A model generated the notes under the pieces. The model saw only the letters and a program-made list of their open reading frames with translations, did no database searches and had not been told where the DNA came from. Position numbers and translations under genes: made by a program. From contig NC_092702.1 of NCBI RefSeq assembly GCF_964275005.1, forward strand, positions 9,328,830 through 9,392,829: a DNA stretch of 64,000 bases, given 5' to 3'. Of this stretch, positions 33,516 to 46,700 are shown in pieces. Source of the stretch: Diadema setosum. Lineage: Eukaryota; Echinodermata; Echinoidea; Diadematoida; Diadematidae. Position 1 is the first letter of the stretch. Each line of letters starts with the position of its first letter.

Positions 33516-34446
33516 CCAATGTAAATTACATAGTTTACATGATATAAACATCATTATCAGTCATATCTCCACCATCATCAGTCGGTGGTCATTAATAATC
33601 ATCATCAACATCGGTAGTGTCAGTATATGACTACTAACAACTAGGCTATACGGAAGTAAATTTTATAGATAGTAGTATGGTAGCTCTACTACACGTCGAC
33701 CACCCTTTTTGAAACCGACCGCATAGTTTTGGCGCACAGAACGCTTAGTACGCACTGCACTGCGCGCAGAGCACATAAAAATGTATTGGCTTTGACTGTT
33801 GATGAGGATGTGTGGGAAAACGCGAAAATTCGCCGTTCATTAATGGCTTTCATTAAGGACAAAATTTTGAATGAATATTTTAACCGAATCGTAATGTAAT
33901 GTCAATGCATTTTCTAAAAAGCTTCGTACAACACGGTGTTCGATACAACTGGGTTTGTGTGCATTGTGTCAATGCAAAAACAGCGGTCAATCTAAAAAAA
34001 GGGAGCTGCACCGCGGGGAGCTGAAAAGAGGCCATGCAAGTTCGACGGCGATATTTTTGCACTGAAACTTCAAATTGAAAAGGGAACAACAGCATTTGAT
34101 AGTACTGGATTTTCTCAATCATTAGGTCAAGTTTTTACGTGAATTTCAGTGTTAGATATTCCTATCAAGCAAATGAAAATTAGGCGGTCGAAGAGTAGTA
34201 GGTCCAACCATACTTGTAGGCGCTACGACGGTAGGTGAGGTGATCCTGTCATGTCAAAACTTAGCGTCTTCGGTCATTAGATTCTACTTTGATGGCTTGA
34301 GTTAACCTTTTAAGCTTTTAAGGCTTTGAACTTAGTGTTTGGGTGAGTAGACTGGGCAGGGAGTGGGTATAAAGTTATACTGCCTGATTGTGTTCAGCGT
34401 TTGGGCTCCCACAGTCACTGTGACAGCTTACAACTGTGTGAGCATG

Positions 34447-34491
34447 CAGGGAGGCGGAAGAGAGACTATCTCTCTTTAATACACCTCCCTG
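34447..34491. repeat. Palindrome, CAGGGAGG arms (copy 3)
   Basis: CAGGGAGGcGgaAGAGAGA ... TCTCTttaataCACCTCCCTG. The arms match copies 1 and 2 at their outer ends. Confidence 0.7.
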
Positions 34492-35861
34492 GTACAAGGG
34501 AGCACTCCGGGGTATATGGGTAAGTTAACAGTAGTGTAGTAGTTAGTACACAAGTTGAAACCTTGATTTTCTTTATGGTGCGTTGAGCGATGGAAGATAT
34601 GGAACCAATACACACTGAGGTCACTGTAGTTAGTAATTGGGTCTATTTCAAGACTAAATCACTGTAGTCGTGGTATAAACACTATGTGATACTACGTGTA
34701 GTTTTACTTTCTGATGACTTCCAGAAGTTTGAGCATGCAGTCACGCCACAGACAAATTTATACATAATTTTCAAAAGTAGTGAAAGCTACATGTATCCAT
34801 ACTTTTGGTCTCTCATTATCATCATTATCATCTATACAGAAGGGAAGGGTAGTCCTGTGGATGTCGCGGTCAAATCTACAATGCTGAAGACTTTCTACAA
34901 ACTATGAGTATGAGTGTGTTTTGCATGAATATATTGTCAGACTAAAAATATTCCAGACCAATTCTTAAGAATAACTGAACTGGAAGCAGTGACATATGCT
35001 ACATATGTGTACGTTCACACCTGTGCGTATTTCGTTTGCGTTTTGTTGCATAATTGCCTGAACACAGACATACATAACAATACCAATAAAGCGCAATGAA
35101 ACATGCTCACTATGTTACATACTCCATACGCAGACGAGCACAAAGCCCTGCGTTGAATAGTCACTCACAAATTGTAGAATTTTTTAAACTATAGCAAGCA
35201 AACCCAATGCCAAATCACCTACGAGCAACATGAGGGGCAACCAGTAAAGCGAGCAACGCCAAGCGACATGGAGTGGCATAGCGCAATATACAATCATGAC
35301 ACACAAGAAATTGTAAAGGTGATATATAGCTTTTCTTATTAAATCAAGAGTTAATTAAAATATCACAGTCACACACACCTATAGAAACATAGATGCTTGT
35401 TTATTCTTGTTTTCCACCCCTTTCCCAATTAAAACAATGCTGACAAAACAACCTACACTTGTAGACTTTGTGTAAAACGCCTTCTTCACAGATCATAATT
35501 ACATGCTCATGCAATAGTATTATTTCAAGCTCAACAGTTCAAAATTATTGATTTTATATTGTTTGTCTATAGATGTGGCATTCACCATTTTAGTGTTTCT
35601 TTTTTCTGGAGACGTATGATCTACATATACGTATATTGCAATTGTCTTATTAAATTCAAAACCCAAACACACCATGCATGCATGCATGAATAGTTTACAC
35701 AATTACTGGTAAGATAAACATAAATGTTAAATTCTATTTTAAAGTCTCATGTATTAAACTTTAATATACAATGTATGAGACTTTAAAATAAAATGAAAAA
35801 TAATAGAATAACATATCAGCTTTCAAAATGTTCAGTGAATGGTAGCATACATGTACGTCAT

Positions 35862-35895
35862 CAGGAAGGAGTGAAAGCTCTCTCACACCTCCCTG
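35862..35895. repeat. Palindrome, CAGGAAGG arms (copy 4)
   Basis: CAGGAAGGAGTGAAAGC with TCTCACACCTCCCTG. A related AGTGAAAGCTTTCACT palindrome lies at about 36095-36110. Confidence 0.65.
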
Positions 35896-36467
35896 CATGG
35901 CGTGCATTGAGAACAGTAGAAAAAAAGTACGCATAAAATAAGTAATTCTGATCTATCACCACCAAAACATTTCATAGCAAAACAACAGCAAAAACAAAAC
36001 AAGAGGAACAGAGTAACATTGTTAGGCCTAGGCAGTTTATAACATTGCAACATAGTACATGTATAAAATGTGAGTCAATTTTGTAAAAGCCAAAAGTGAA
36101 AGCTTTCACTCCTGCGAAGAAAGCATCGACTCGGGAATGACGTCTTAAAACAGGTACATTGTAACTACTTGGACAGCTTTGACTGCATTTGCTCTCATTA
36201 CAGAACAGATAAAATCAAATTCTTCTGAAGAAAATTACGGGCAATAGTTGTCAGATTTTTCTAGTTTTGTTTTGTTTTGTTTTGAAGACTGGGCAGAGGC
36301 TAGGGTGCTTATGCCCAGTCCTTCAAAATGTAAGCCCTATTGTATTTATACTCTGCTGCAGTCAAGGTGAGCTGTTTTACGCTGTAGAGTGAGCTGGCAC
36401 AAAGCAGTATGAGCAACACACTAGGGCTATAGCGGGGGAACACACGAGTAAGATGCAACGAGACTAA

Positions 36468-37059
36468 GACCCCGTTTACAGTGAGTGAAAAGACCGGGCT
36501 CGGCCACGGCCGAGCCCGGCCTTCATTTCACTGTAAACGCGCAAAAGGCCAAATGCGGTACCAAAAATCGGCCGCGTATTTGGCCAAGCTCTGGAGGTAG
36601 TCTCGGCCGCAGCTCGGCTGTGGCCGAGCCCGGCCTTTTCTCACTGTAAACGCACACAGGGCCAAATGCGGTACCAAATTTAGTATGGCTTCCAGACCCT
36701 CTGCCCGTACTATTTCCCCTATTCAGGATATCAACGCCCTCGATGTCGAAAACTAACATAGTTTAAGGAGTTTTGTCCTGCAGAGGCCTTTGCCTTCAGC
36801 AAAGGTGGCGACTTCGTCGCAGCGGAGTCCAGTTGGCAAAGGGTCTGGAAACCAGGCTATACCACACTGCGACCAGCGCCCTCCCAATAATAGTGTTTGT
36901 TTACAAGCAGAGCGCCACTAAGACAAAATATTGAAAGGATTGAATTAAAAGCCCGGGCCGAGCCCGGCACTGTAAATGGACAGAATTGCGGGGCTCGGCC
37001 CCGCAATTGAGGCCGGGCTCGGCCGTGGCTCGGCCCAGCCCCGCACTGTAAACGGGGTC
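36468..37059. mobile_element. Harbinger-like non-autonomous element, GC-rich
   Basis: Ends GACCCCGTTTACAGTG and CACTGTAAACGGGGTC are bordered by TAA on both sides (36465-36467, 37060-37062), the 3-bp TWA-type target of PIF/Harbinger elements. The inside is full of 'gccgggctcggcc' and 'cggccgagcccggcc' words in both orientations and is far more GC-rich than its neighbours. A second element is nested at 36686-36862. Confidence 0.75.
36686..36862. mobile_element. Nested MITE in the Harbinger-like element
   Basis: Inverted ends tggcttccagaccctctgcc and ggcaaagggtctggaaacca. The AT content returns to the local average within it, unlike the GC-rich host element. Confidence 0.65.
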
Positions 37060-37590
37060 TAACTGCAATGGTGCAAGCTGCTAGGGAGCAGCCTATGACC
37101 AGAGAATGAGCTAGAGAGAATGAGCTACATATGCTACATGGGGAGCAATTTGAATTGTACTGCTATGAGCAGCAACAAGCTGGAGCGAGGTAATAGGCAA
37201 TAGATCGCAGGCAACAGTAGGCCTACGCAGTCCTCGTACACGCAGCATGTATACGAGCTCCCTATGAGCTAAATACACAATAATGTGACTGCAACCTTCA
37301 AAATTGCGTCTTGTCCATGGGTATGGCTGTGTATTGCAAGCGCAGCAATATGAAGCAATATAAAGCAAAGGTGTGACTGAGGCATAAAGTCCATTCATAG
37401 TTTGTTTGCTGAAAATGAAAGAATCTGAGATTTAGATTACAAGAAGTGCTGAAGAGCTATATGAGATGACCATGTTTATCTGATTGTTTTCTTGAAAAAT
37501 GCTTAGGGTTTATTTTGTCCTTGCTACTTAGGATGAAAAATGTTGTAGGACCCCCACATTTGAAATCTATTGCCCCCGCTCACACAGCAC
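37060..37590. other. No gene seen
   Basis: Repeated 'atgagc', 'gagcta' and 'gagcaa' words at 37080-37270, otherwise plain intergenic sequence. Confidence 0.4.
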
Positions 37591-38228
37591 ACAGCAAGAG
37601 TGGAGAGAAAACAGGCTCAGTTGCTGAAGTCTGTCTGAATAAGACAATGAGCTCTCACCACTAACCAGGGATCAAGACCATTGCTTTATGTTAACAACCT
37701 TGCAGTCAATCCCAATTATGGCCATCAGCTACAAATACAAAGTGTACGGGACTCTATGAAACATTGGCAGTACTCAAGATGAGGATTGTACTTGCATATT
37801 GTACAATTTGATAAAAATATGATAAAAAATCTTGCTTGATGAGACCCAACATCTGGTGTTGAAGATTTTTGTATTGCAGCTGTGATGCATGTATCTGAAA
37901 AGAAAGTTCTCTATCAATGGTAACTCTCAGATCTCTTTCATTCTTCTAGTCCAATGGTCTATCTTCCATCAAATATAAGTCCTGTGGGGATTGCTTTTTG
38001 GGCCCCAGATGGAATGTTTTAAGCTTTTGCTTAATATTTTGTAATTGCTAAATGATTGACCAGTTAAATAGAGATACTGGACTAAGTTCTCTTGAAGGTG
38101 TTGACAGGAATCCTGGTTCCTTATTAGTGCATAAACTTTGGCATCATCAGCGTACAGTGTGTAGTGGAGCATGGCTAGATGTCATATCCAGCAGGTCGTT
38201 AAACAAACATGACAAACAAGGTGGGCCC

Positions 38229-39108
38229 TAGCCTATAAGCGGAGGATGCAGCTATGGTCTTTACTGTCACACTATATGTCTGATGCAGCGAGACCATCGT
38301 CTCTGCTATAAAGCGATATGTCTGATGCGGGGAGACTACAAACAGTACACGCATCCACTGCCTATATCCACTGGTCTTGCTTTATAGTCGCTGTTTTCTT
38401 ATTCTCGACTTTGAATATTTTCATACGAAAAACTGCCACCGATTCATAGTCGATAATATAGAAACAACAACTAAAGCAAGACGAGTGGGTAAAGGCGGTG
38501 GATGCTTCCATTGTTCGTAGTCTCGCCACATCAGACACAGGGTGCTACATAACTTTTTTTAACCACTTGCCCGGTCGGGCAAGCAGATGATCAAATTTGC
38601 TGCAAAACACTTGCCCGAATAGTAATTTTGCTTGCCCGAAAAGAAAGTTCAAAATATAAAGAAGTAATATAGAAAATCATGTGTAAGTCAAGGGCTTGAT
38701 AAAAGTAAAACACAATCATTTGAACAAACAGCGCATATTGATTCTCAAAACAATGGAGTAACAAACTTGGTCCGATCAAGTGTTGTTGTTGCATTGCTTT
38801 GCTTCATGTAAGTTTTGGAAAGTTGCTGAAATGAAATATGAAGTGTCTTGCATCACTAAGGAGTCATTGTCTTGGGCTTCTGTATGGTAGACTTTGTGGG
38901 TTTGTTGGGAGGAATAAGTGGGGAAAAAAGGTGGCTTCAAAACTTTGCTTGCCCAATTCGGGCAAGCATTTGCCCCGGGCAATCGGGCAAGTGCTTATGT
39001 AGCACCCTGAGACATATTGCTTAGCAAAGACAATTTAGTCTCTCTGCATCAAACATTTAGCATGACAGCAAAGATAATAGCTGCATCCTCCGCCTAGATT
39101 ATAGGCTA
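38229..39108. mobile_element. DNA transposon nested in the LINE, 9-bp target duplication
   Basis: Ends tagcctataagcggaggatg and catcctccgcctagattataggcta are inverted, flanked by ggtgggccc. A 9-bp (or 8-bp) duplication suggests a Mutator-like, Merlin or hAT origin. 'atatgtctgatgc.g.gagac' is repeated inside at 38270 and 38325, and inverted near 38520. It has no transposase. It is itself interrupted at 38538. Confidence 0.75.
38538..39009. mobile_element. Second-level nested MITE, CAGGGTGCTACATAA ends
   Basis: Inverted ends CAGGGTGCTACATAA and TTATGTAGCACCCTG, with AGACA on both sides (38533-38537, 39010-39014). Inside each end are 'cttgcccg..cgggcaag' palindromes. Probably hAT-like by its CAGGG end. 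Confidence 0.75.
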
Positions 39109-39255
39109 GGTGGGCCCCAATACACTTCCCTATGAAATATCACTTGTCACATTGGTCCACTTTGATATATAAATCCATCCATCGTGGCGCTCTGCACTCT
39201 ATCAGACAGGAAAGCTTGAATCCAGGAGAGGCTGACCACTAATTCCAAATGATGC

Positions 39256-40755
39256 TACTTTTTTTGAAAGCAAAAAGGCACAGTGGCACAGAGTCAAAAT
39301 CTCTTTTGAAAGTCTAATACATCAATGGAATCTCCTGTGTCAGTATATTGGGCCATGTACGTAAAAACTAGCAATTGTTTGTGCTCGCCTTTTGCTTGAG
39401 TCTGTATGCATTTAAAACAAGCAATTGCTTGCGAGCAAAAGCTTTTGCTAGCAAGCACATTTAATAGAAAATGCTGAGTTGAGGTGCCATTGCAGTGTGA
39501 CATGTTGTTCCCAGTTTAGAGTTACAAAGGGGCTTGGGAATTTTTCTTATGTGAGGGGGGAGGGAGGGAAGGGGGAGATCACTGACCCTTGAACACCCTC
39601 CCCCCCCCCAAGATTCTTTCGACCATCTCAATCTTATACAATCTTTACAGAAGTAACATAATATCCAGATCACATTCTTCAACTAACACTGTTCTAAAGT
39701 TCATTCAATTTTTTCATCGAAGAATCACAGTTTTGTGTGTGCTTGATTTCAAATCCATTTGATGATTGATACTGCCCATTATTTGATGTGATCCGATCTC
39801 TGATTGTTTCTGTTGCTGTTATTGTTGATGATTTTTTCATGGCCTCCAGGATTTGCTGTCTACCAACAGCCCGCAGTTATTCACATTTCTGTCCTTGTGG
39901 TAACTGACTTGATTCTAGAACTGTGTCGCTTCCTCAATAACATGCGCTGGTGAGATGACGTCCAGTTTTTCTGGTTCCACATTGGATTTCTGCCCGTTGA
40001 TCAGATCAGATAAACTGTAGTCATTATGGTGCAGCCAGGTCTCTCAGTGGCACAGTTTTCCCATGTCATATAGTGATAGTTTTGTCACCTTCAGCTCTAA
40101 TTTGACACAGTCAACACTGACGGCCAGTAATCAATCTCTGTGAAATTTTGAAAAATTGCAATAGTAATTCTATTATCTGAAAATAGCATTTTGTCACCTA
40201 CGTGTACTTAGCTTAGTAAAACATGACATTTGAAAGGAATTGGTGCAGTTCATTAATAACTAATTGCTATTGTGCATGTAGTATAGTAGTAGTAGTATAT
40301 ATTGAGAGTTTCTGGTTAAAATTATGGGCAGAGGTGACTAAAAATAGTTACTGGTATATTCACGTAGGTGTGGAGCCCTGAAGTGAATACTGGTAGTTCT
40401 ACTTATTTACTATAAAAGTGGAAATTCTCACGCATTTTATTTGACCAGAATACCAGCACGAAATTAAAAGCACATTAAAATTTTTGCATGTGATATGTAA
40501 CACTATCTAATGTTTTGTTTACATGAATTTAAAAACACGCAAAAGTCATTATACCCAGCTGAGTACTAAAATTACTTGTGCGAAAATATCCTGTTCTACA
40601 GTAGGCCTACTGGAGGCACAGAGACCCTAAAGCAATTGCTCATAATCTTTATCAATTCATTTGCTGGAAGCTCATTTTTTCCTCTTCTCTCTACTTGTGT
40701 ACCTTTTGCACCAAACCATGACATTCACATTTCCTCATCTGGAATCTGCTTGTAG
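39256..40755. other. Intergenic, likely upstream region of FIGNL1
   Basis: No coding exon found. A C-run at 39598-39608 and a 'gtagtagtag' run at 40286 are the only simple repeats. The FIGNL1 promoter and any 5' UTR exon should be here or further left, since an acceptor-like site (cttgtag) precedes the first coding exon. Confidence 0.4.
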
Positions 40756-40765
40756 GGAAAGAAAA

Positions 40766-43700
40766 ATGGCTGCACCCGAAAATTGCATTGATGGTACGGA
40801 AGAAGCCTACTCTTTGAACAAGTGGCAGCGATGCCTCTTCAAGACGAAAAATGCTGTCCCACAGCCACGCGTACACGCTGACTCCCTGCGGGGAATTCTG
40901 AACCAGCTTCACACCACTTCAGTCACTCATGGGTAAGAAAAAACAAGCAAACTTTTATGTCAATCTGTAGATAGTGGTTTTGTTGCTTTCAAGGAGTATA
41001 CATATATTATGAACACTTATTACTGAAATAAGAGATGTCCAATAGTTGGTTAACTTGGTACTTTACTATTATACTGGAATGGATAGTTCCTTTTGGGAAT
41101 GGCATACTGATTGATTCTGATAGAATTCCAATTAACTCTTTATGTGCCACGTTCCCACGTCCAGCTCAGTCGACGGCGTGCCAACTTCGCATATTCTGCT
41201 CAACAAACAAAGCCGCCAAAACCGATCGATAAATCGCTAATCCCGCGGTACAATCAAAGCGTTTCTTGCGCTTTTGTTCCTCTCACACACGGCTTGCATT
41301 CTACGTGGTGCTTGACTATCAAGCGGTGCTCCGAACTAAATTTGCGTGTACATTTTCAGTTTTTGTCATTTTTTATGTGTAAAAGTCATGCCTTTACAGT
41401 AATGTAGCAACTGGTAATTCAAAAGAAAAATTAAATATAGAATTGTCATACATTGTATATGGAAGCAAAGTTTGGCATTCCTCTTTAACTTTGCTCACTA
41501 GTATGTCCAGCTTACCAGAAATTTGTAGAAGTTATACAAATTGGAAAAACAACATTCGTTCTCAAAGCATGTCTATCTTCGTGTCTCGCAATAACGTGGC
41601 ACAGAGGGGTTTCCACCATGGCACATAAAGAGTTAATGATTCTTGTGTTAAAGTTGTTTTTATTGCAAAAGATAGACAAATTGCATAATTATGTCCATAC
41701 AGTTCCAACACCAAAGCCATAGTAATAACTTGTTCCTGGATAGCAACACAGAAAGCAAGACAAGTTCTCACACTCCCTCCAGCACCCTTTTCCACTATAT
41801 ACAATAGATTCAAGTCATACTGTCATACTTCTTGTGTAGTTTGTCTCCTATTCTTTGAAGAAAAAAAAAGTCAAAGGGGAAAACATAGTTCTCAAATGCC
41901 AGCAAAACTGTTGATTTTTGCTCTAAAATGCACACATTATGCAAAAGAAATCTGTGAAATATGGCTGCAGTCATACAATTACAGTTTGGTAATGAGAACC
42001 GTATGTTTTAAATTTCAGGGCTTGCAGTCAGAAATCCGTAACACATATTTTGTAATTTTGACTATAATTGTATTCAGGAGAGAAAATGGTCATCATCATG
42101 ATGCTACTGATGGCTTGTATAATGCACCTTGATGAAGGTGACGTTTTACTTAGACTGCGCTACCATAGTTGCGATATCTAAGGTTGGTATCACTAATATC
42201 TTCAGATAATGTCCTCAGAGCTGTTGGATTATTTTGACAATGAATTGTCTGTTATTGTCTCTGTCATTTTGAAGTCTTGTTCAATTTTCACTCAGCTTCC
42301 TCCATTATCTGATTTCATCATGATGTCTGATCTTCAGTAATCTTATCTCCCATTCATCCAGACTGTCCAAGGATGTGTGCAGACAGCTGAAAACACATTT
42401 TGCTGACCTCTACTCCTTAGTTGTTGATTGCAGCAGTCCAGAAAATGGTAAACAACTCGGGAATCGCCAGTCACTTGACTGATAATCTCATTGTAACTTA
42501 CAAAACTTTCTTGTTTTATGAATGTGCATACACACATACATTGTACCTATCCCTTTCCACACACAAACACATACTTGTAACCCTATTAGCTAACTAAATG
42601 AGTAGAGATATTTGTATTGAAATTTGGTTGTCTCATATGATTGAGTGAGTGCCCAGATTCATTATTTGATACCAACTTGAATATTAAAGGTGGATAGTCC
42701 CGGTAGTGTAGAGGGCGCTGTTGATGATACTGCCGATCACCGTTAGCATTAATACAAAGATTACCGAAGTTGAGCTGTCATCAAGAGTAAAGTGCGTAGG
42801 TGTTGCTGAGTAACGTTGCCTTTGTTGTCTTCTCTGCGCGTCAGGCACACTGTAGTAATGCCAGGGTGCGTGCATATGTGCTTGTTACTATGACATCACA
42901 AAAGAAGTTTGCTAAAGCTGTCATCCCCCTCAGCCGAATCATGAGCCGAACTGTGATCCGACCACTGACTACAGTGAATCGGACTTCTTCGGACTCGGGG
43001 AAGTGGGCCAAAGCGTAAGCGCTAAAGAGGAGTCGATAGCGTAGGTCTCTATAGGAAACTTGCGCCGTGCGCCTGCGTACGCATTTGACTAAAACACCGG
43101 GACCATGCCCCTTTAACTATAGATATCAATATTGTGTTTTTATACCCCCGCCACACATAGTGTGAAGGGGGTATATAGGAATCACCGCGATGTTGGTCGG
43201 GCGGGCGGGCGGTCGGTCGGTCTGTTGCAAAATCTTGCATCGCGAACTCCTACAGTTTTGAAGCAATTTAAATGAAACTTAGGGTAAATGATGATATTAA
43301 GGTATAGATGTGCAAGACGTGTTTTTTGTGGTTGTCGGACAATGCGTTGCCATGGCAACCATAATTTTACCACAACCTTGTGGATTGAATAACTTCCATA
43401 GTATTTAAGCAATCAATTTCAAAATTGGTAGGTATGATGATCTATAGGTGTAGCTATGCAAGACACTCTTTGTGTTTGCACTTGACGAAGCGTTGCCATG
43501 GTAAACGCATGTTTTCTTTGAAATCTTGTGGAGTGAACAACTTCCACAGTTTTGAAGCAATTGAAATCAAATTTGGTAGGCATTATGGCCTTGAGGCATA
43601 GATGTGGAACACATAATTTTTGTGTTTGTCAGACAGAGCGTTGCCATGGTAACCATAATTTTACCAAAACCTTGTGGATTGAATAACTTCCACATCATTC

Positions 43701-46700
43701 AAGCAATTAAGGTCAAATTTAGTATGTATGATGATCGGGAGGTGTAGTTATGCAAGACACCAATGTGTTAATATAAGAAAAATGTGTTGCCATGGTAACC
43801 ACTCATTTTTGTATCAAATTGAACCATTTAATCTATGAAGGTGGAATTTGGTGTGTATGATGCTCTTTAAGTGTAGTTTTGCAAAATGTCCTTTGTATTT
43901 GTATCGGACAATGCGTTGCCATGGTAACCGCATGTTCTTTTTTTTTAATCCTGTGGAGTGAACTTCTTCCACAGTTTTCAAGCAATTGAAACCAAATTTG
44001 GTAGGCATTATTATGGCCCTGAGGTGTAGATGTGGAACACATAATTTTTGTGCTTGTCACACAAACCGTTGCCATGGTAACTACAATTTTACCAAAACCT
44101 TGCAGATCGAATAACTTTTCCATCATTCAAGCAATTAAAGTCAAATTTAGTATGTATCATGATCTAGAAGTGTAGTTTTGCAAGACACCAATGTGTTAGT
44201 TTAAGGAAAATGTGTTGCCATGGTAACCACTCATTTTTTGTATCAAAATAAACCATTCAAGCTATGAAGGTCAAATTTGGTGTGTATGATGGTCTTTAAG
44301 TGTAGTGATGCTGGGGGAAAGCATGTTTCCATTTGCTGTAAGTTTTATACTCGGTGTCATTTCTGTAATTGTACAGTAAACTAAAATTATTCTGTTTCCA
44401 ATTCGACAATAATGCACAAACTTGATATTAACGTCATTGCCCTCATGACATCACATACTATAAAGCAAAACTAGGGGCGGGGTTATGAATCACCTTCAGT
44501 GATAATTCTAGTTTAAGTATTGCTCTGAGACAGTTTCATTTACTGTTTAATCTTCATTTGCAACTGTTTGTGTCCTAGTAACTTGTATTGTAACTCTGTA
44601 CTGTATTCCTTGTGCTTACATGCATCTGGGCAAGTATTAATCACAGAATATATGTTCATGTGCGTTAAGATGTATGAAGCAATAAAGTATGTTATGCACT
44701 TGTAGATGTAGAACAAATCAGTTACAAAATTTAAACCTGCAGGGGCTGTGGAAAGGGGGGTGGGGGGCTGAGGTACTACAGACCCAACCATGTTTATGTT
44801 TACTACCCTTGACCAACCCCCCCCCCCCTCCCTTTAAACCAAACAGCTACCATCACTACACATACTTGTTATAGTTGCAATAAAATGGTGTTTCAAATTG
44901 TGCATTGTTTCTTTGATAGGTCTGAACAATTTTGCAGATGGTGCTCTCGCTTTATCTGGAAGTCATGCTAATGGTAAGTTACGTATGATTTTATAACTGC
45001 ACCTACTGCGAGAGACATTTTAGATCATGGTTAACTGTTATATTTGCAATGCATGCAAGCAATATTTAATTGAAAAAGATTGATGATAAGAGAAAGCAGT
45101 GAATTAGTCAAACCTGTCGTGTTTTGAAGATGGTACATGCGATCATATTTGTCAAGAATAGAATTCATTTCCCATTTCTCATTATCAGTTGAAATCTCTA
45201 AAATGTGAGAATGATTCCATGAGGATCTGAAGACACATAATTAGTAGAATGACCTTGAACTGAGATATACAAGGTTACCTGTCCCTTCAAGTGTATTTTC
45301 CAATTTCTGTCTTTGTTTTTCTCAGAGAGTAGCGAATGGAAATCATGTCTGACAGTGGATAATGTGAAGAACATGGATTGTGTGAAAGCTTTGCTGAAGA
45401 CATCAGAGGTAAGGCACATGCACTTTGTGACTGTTAGATGGTAATTGATCTCGGCTCTTGAGGTCTTTTGGTGTGTAAGCATGATGATGCAAACAGTATC
45501 CACTTCTTGCATGGTTCACATCACTGTCGACTAGGGATTTTGCTTTTATGAACAAGAAGAAAGATTGCAGATAGATAGATGGGAGCAGATGGAAAATCAT
45601 CACACTTGTCCTCACTTGCAGGAGGTCACTATTCTCTTATATATTCCGTCTTCTCTCCTCTCACAGGTCTCAATCTTTTGCTCTGGAGGCCCAAAAAATG
45701 AAATAAAAATACTTTCCTTGATGGCACTCCTATTACAGCAGCAGTGTTTCTATCAAATGCCCTTATGCCTCAAGATGGCGCAACGATCCTTTTGTTTGTC
45801 TGTCTGTTATGATACTTATTGAATTGAAGATTACCAAGCTACTGTGGCTCTGTGGTTAAGACCACTGAATGTCGATCATAAGGTCCGTGGTTCAAGTCCT
45901 GTAGCTGCAGTCATTGTGCCCCTGTTAAAGTAAGGCACTTTATTCTCATTGCCTACATCCTTCAGAGGGGACTTACAGTATCTGTCCCATGGTTGCTTGT
46001 ATGTTTACAAGCATTCCTTGCTTCCTTCCTCTGATAGCAGCCACGTAAAGAAACTCCAAGTCTAAATTCAAATTTAGATTTAGGAGATCACAAGATATCT
46101 TGATGAAAGAAAGTTTGTTGATGTTTGAAGACTAGACTAAGATGATCTGACCATATATTGGTTTTGTGAGTCGGAAGTCAGAGGGTTGAAGTCATTGGCC
46201 AAAACTTACCATTCAAGCAAGCATTCAAGCAGTGGTCAATGAAATGTCACATCCAAATAATTTCATCCTTCAAATGTTTATTTCTTTTGCAAAACAGAGA
46301 GATATATGTTTCCTACAACATAGTGAGACTTTTGATATGTAGGATGTATACCGACAGATCGTTTTTGCCAATGGGTGTGAAAAAGTCCAGAATTGATTTT
46401 GCTTCTTGTGCAAGAGAGGGAGAGATGCACCCTACCACATAGTAAGACTTTCGATATGTAGCATACATATCGTCGCTGGGGCGACAAGACCTCGTATCTA
46501 CAAAATGTCAAATGTTCAGGAGAGCAAAAAAACATGGCAGCCAAAGCACTGTATCCAATGGGATAGACATTCCTTTGACATGCTGTGGTGGCTTCATTTT
46601 GGGGGTAAGACATCTAGGATTTGGACAGGACGTCACTTAATTGATTATCTGACCATTAATCTAAAAAAGTCATTTTCACCAAAATTGCAGATACAAGGTC

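Larger units (their letters stand above)
33516..36464. other. Intergenic, no gene seen
   Basis: AT-rich sequence with no convincing frame. It contains the small palindromes at 34447, 35862 and 36095, and a 'gcatgcatgcatgaa' run at 35675. An inverted pair 'atttt aaagtctcatgta' and 'tgagactttaaaat' lies at 35738-35795. Confidence 0.5.
37590..39255 (-). mobile_element. CR1-like LINE fragment, split by a nested DNA transposon
   Basis: Read on the minus strand across the insertion: IQAFLSDRVQSA, DGFISKWTNVTSDIS, GSVLGPT (right side), then LFVMFVNDLLDM and LYADDAKVYALIRNQDSCQHL (left side). These are the ordered motifs of a CR1/L2/jockey-type RT, including QGS-type and YADD motifs. Further weak matches (HLGPKSNP) continue to about 37600. 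The LINE itself is interrupted by stops and shifts. A 9-bp duplication (ggtgggccc) at 38220-38228 and 39109-39117 marks the insertion. Confidence 0.8.

Noticed and set aside
45837-45910. Working tRNA gene
   Set aside because: The B box and acceptor-like ends are present, but the T stem does not pair and a SINE-type tail follows.
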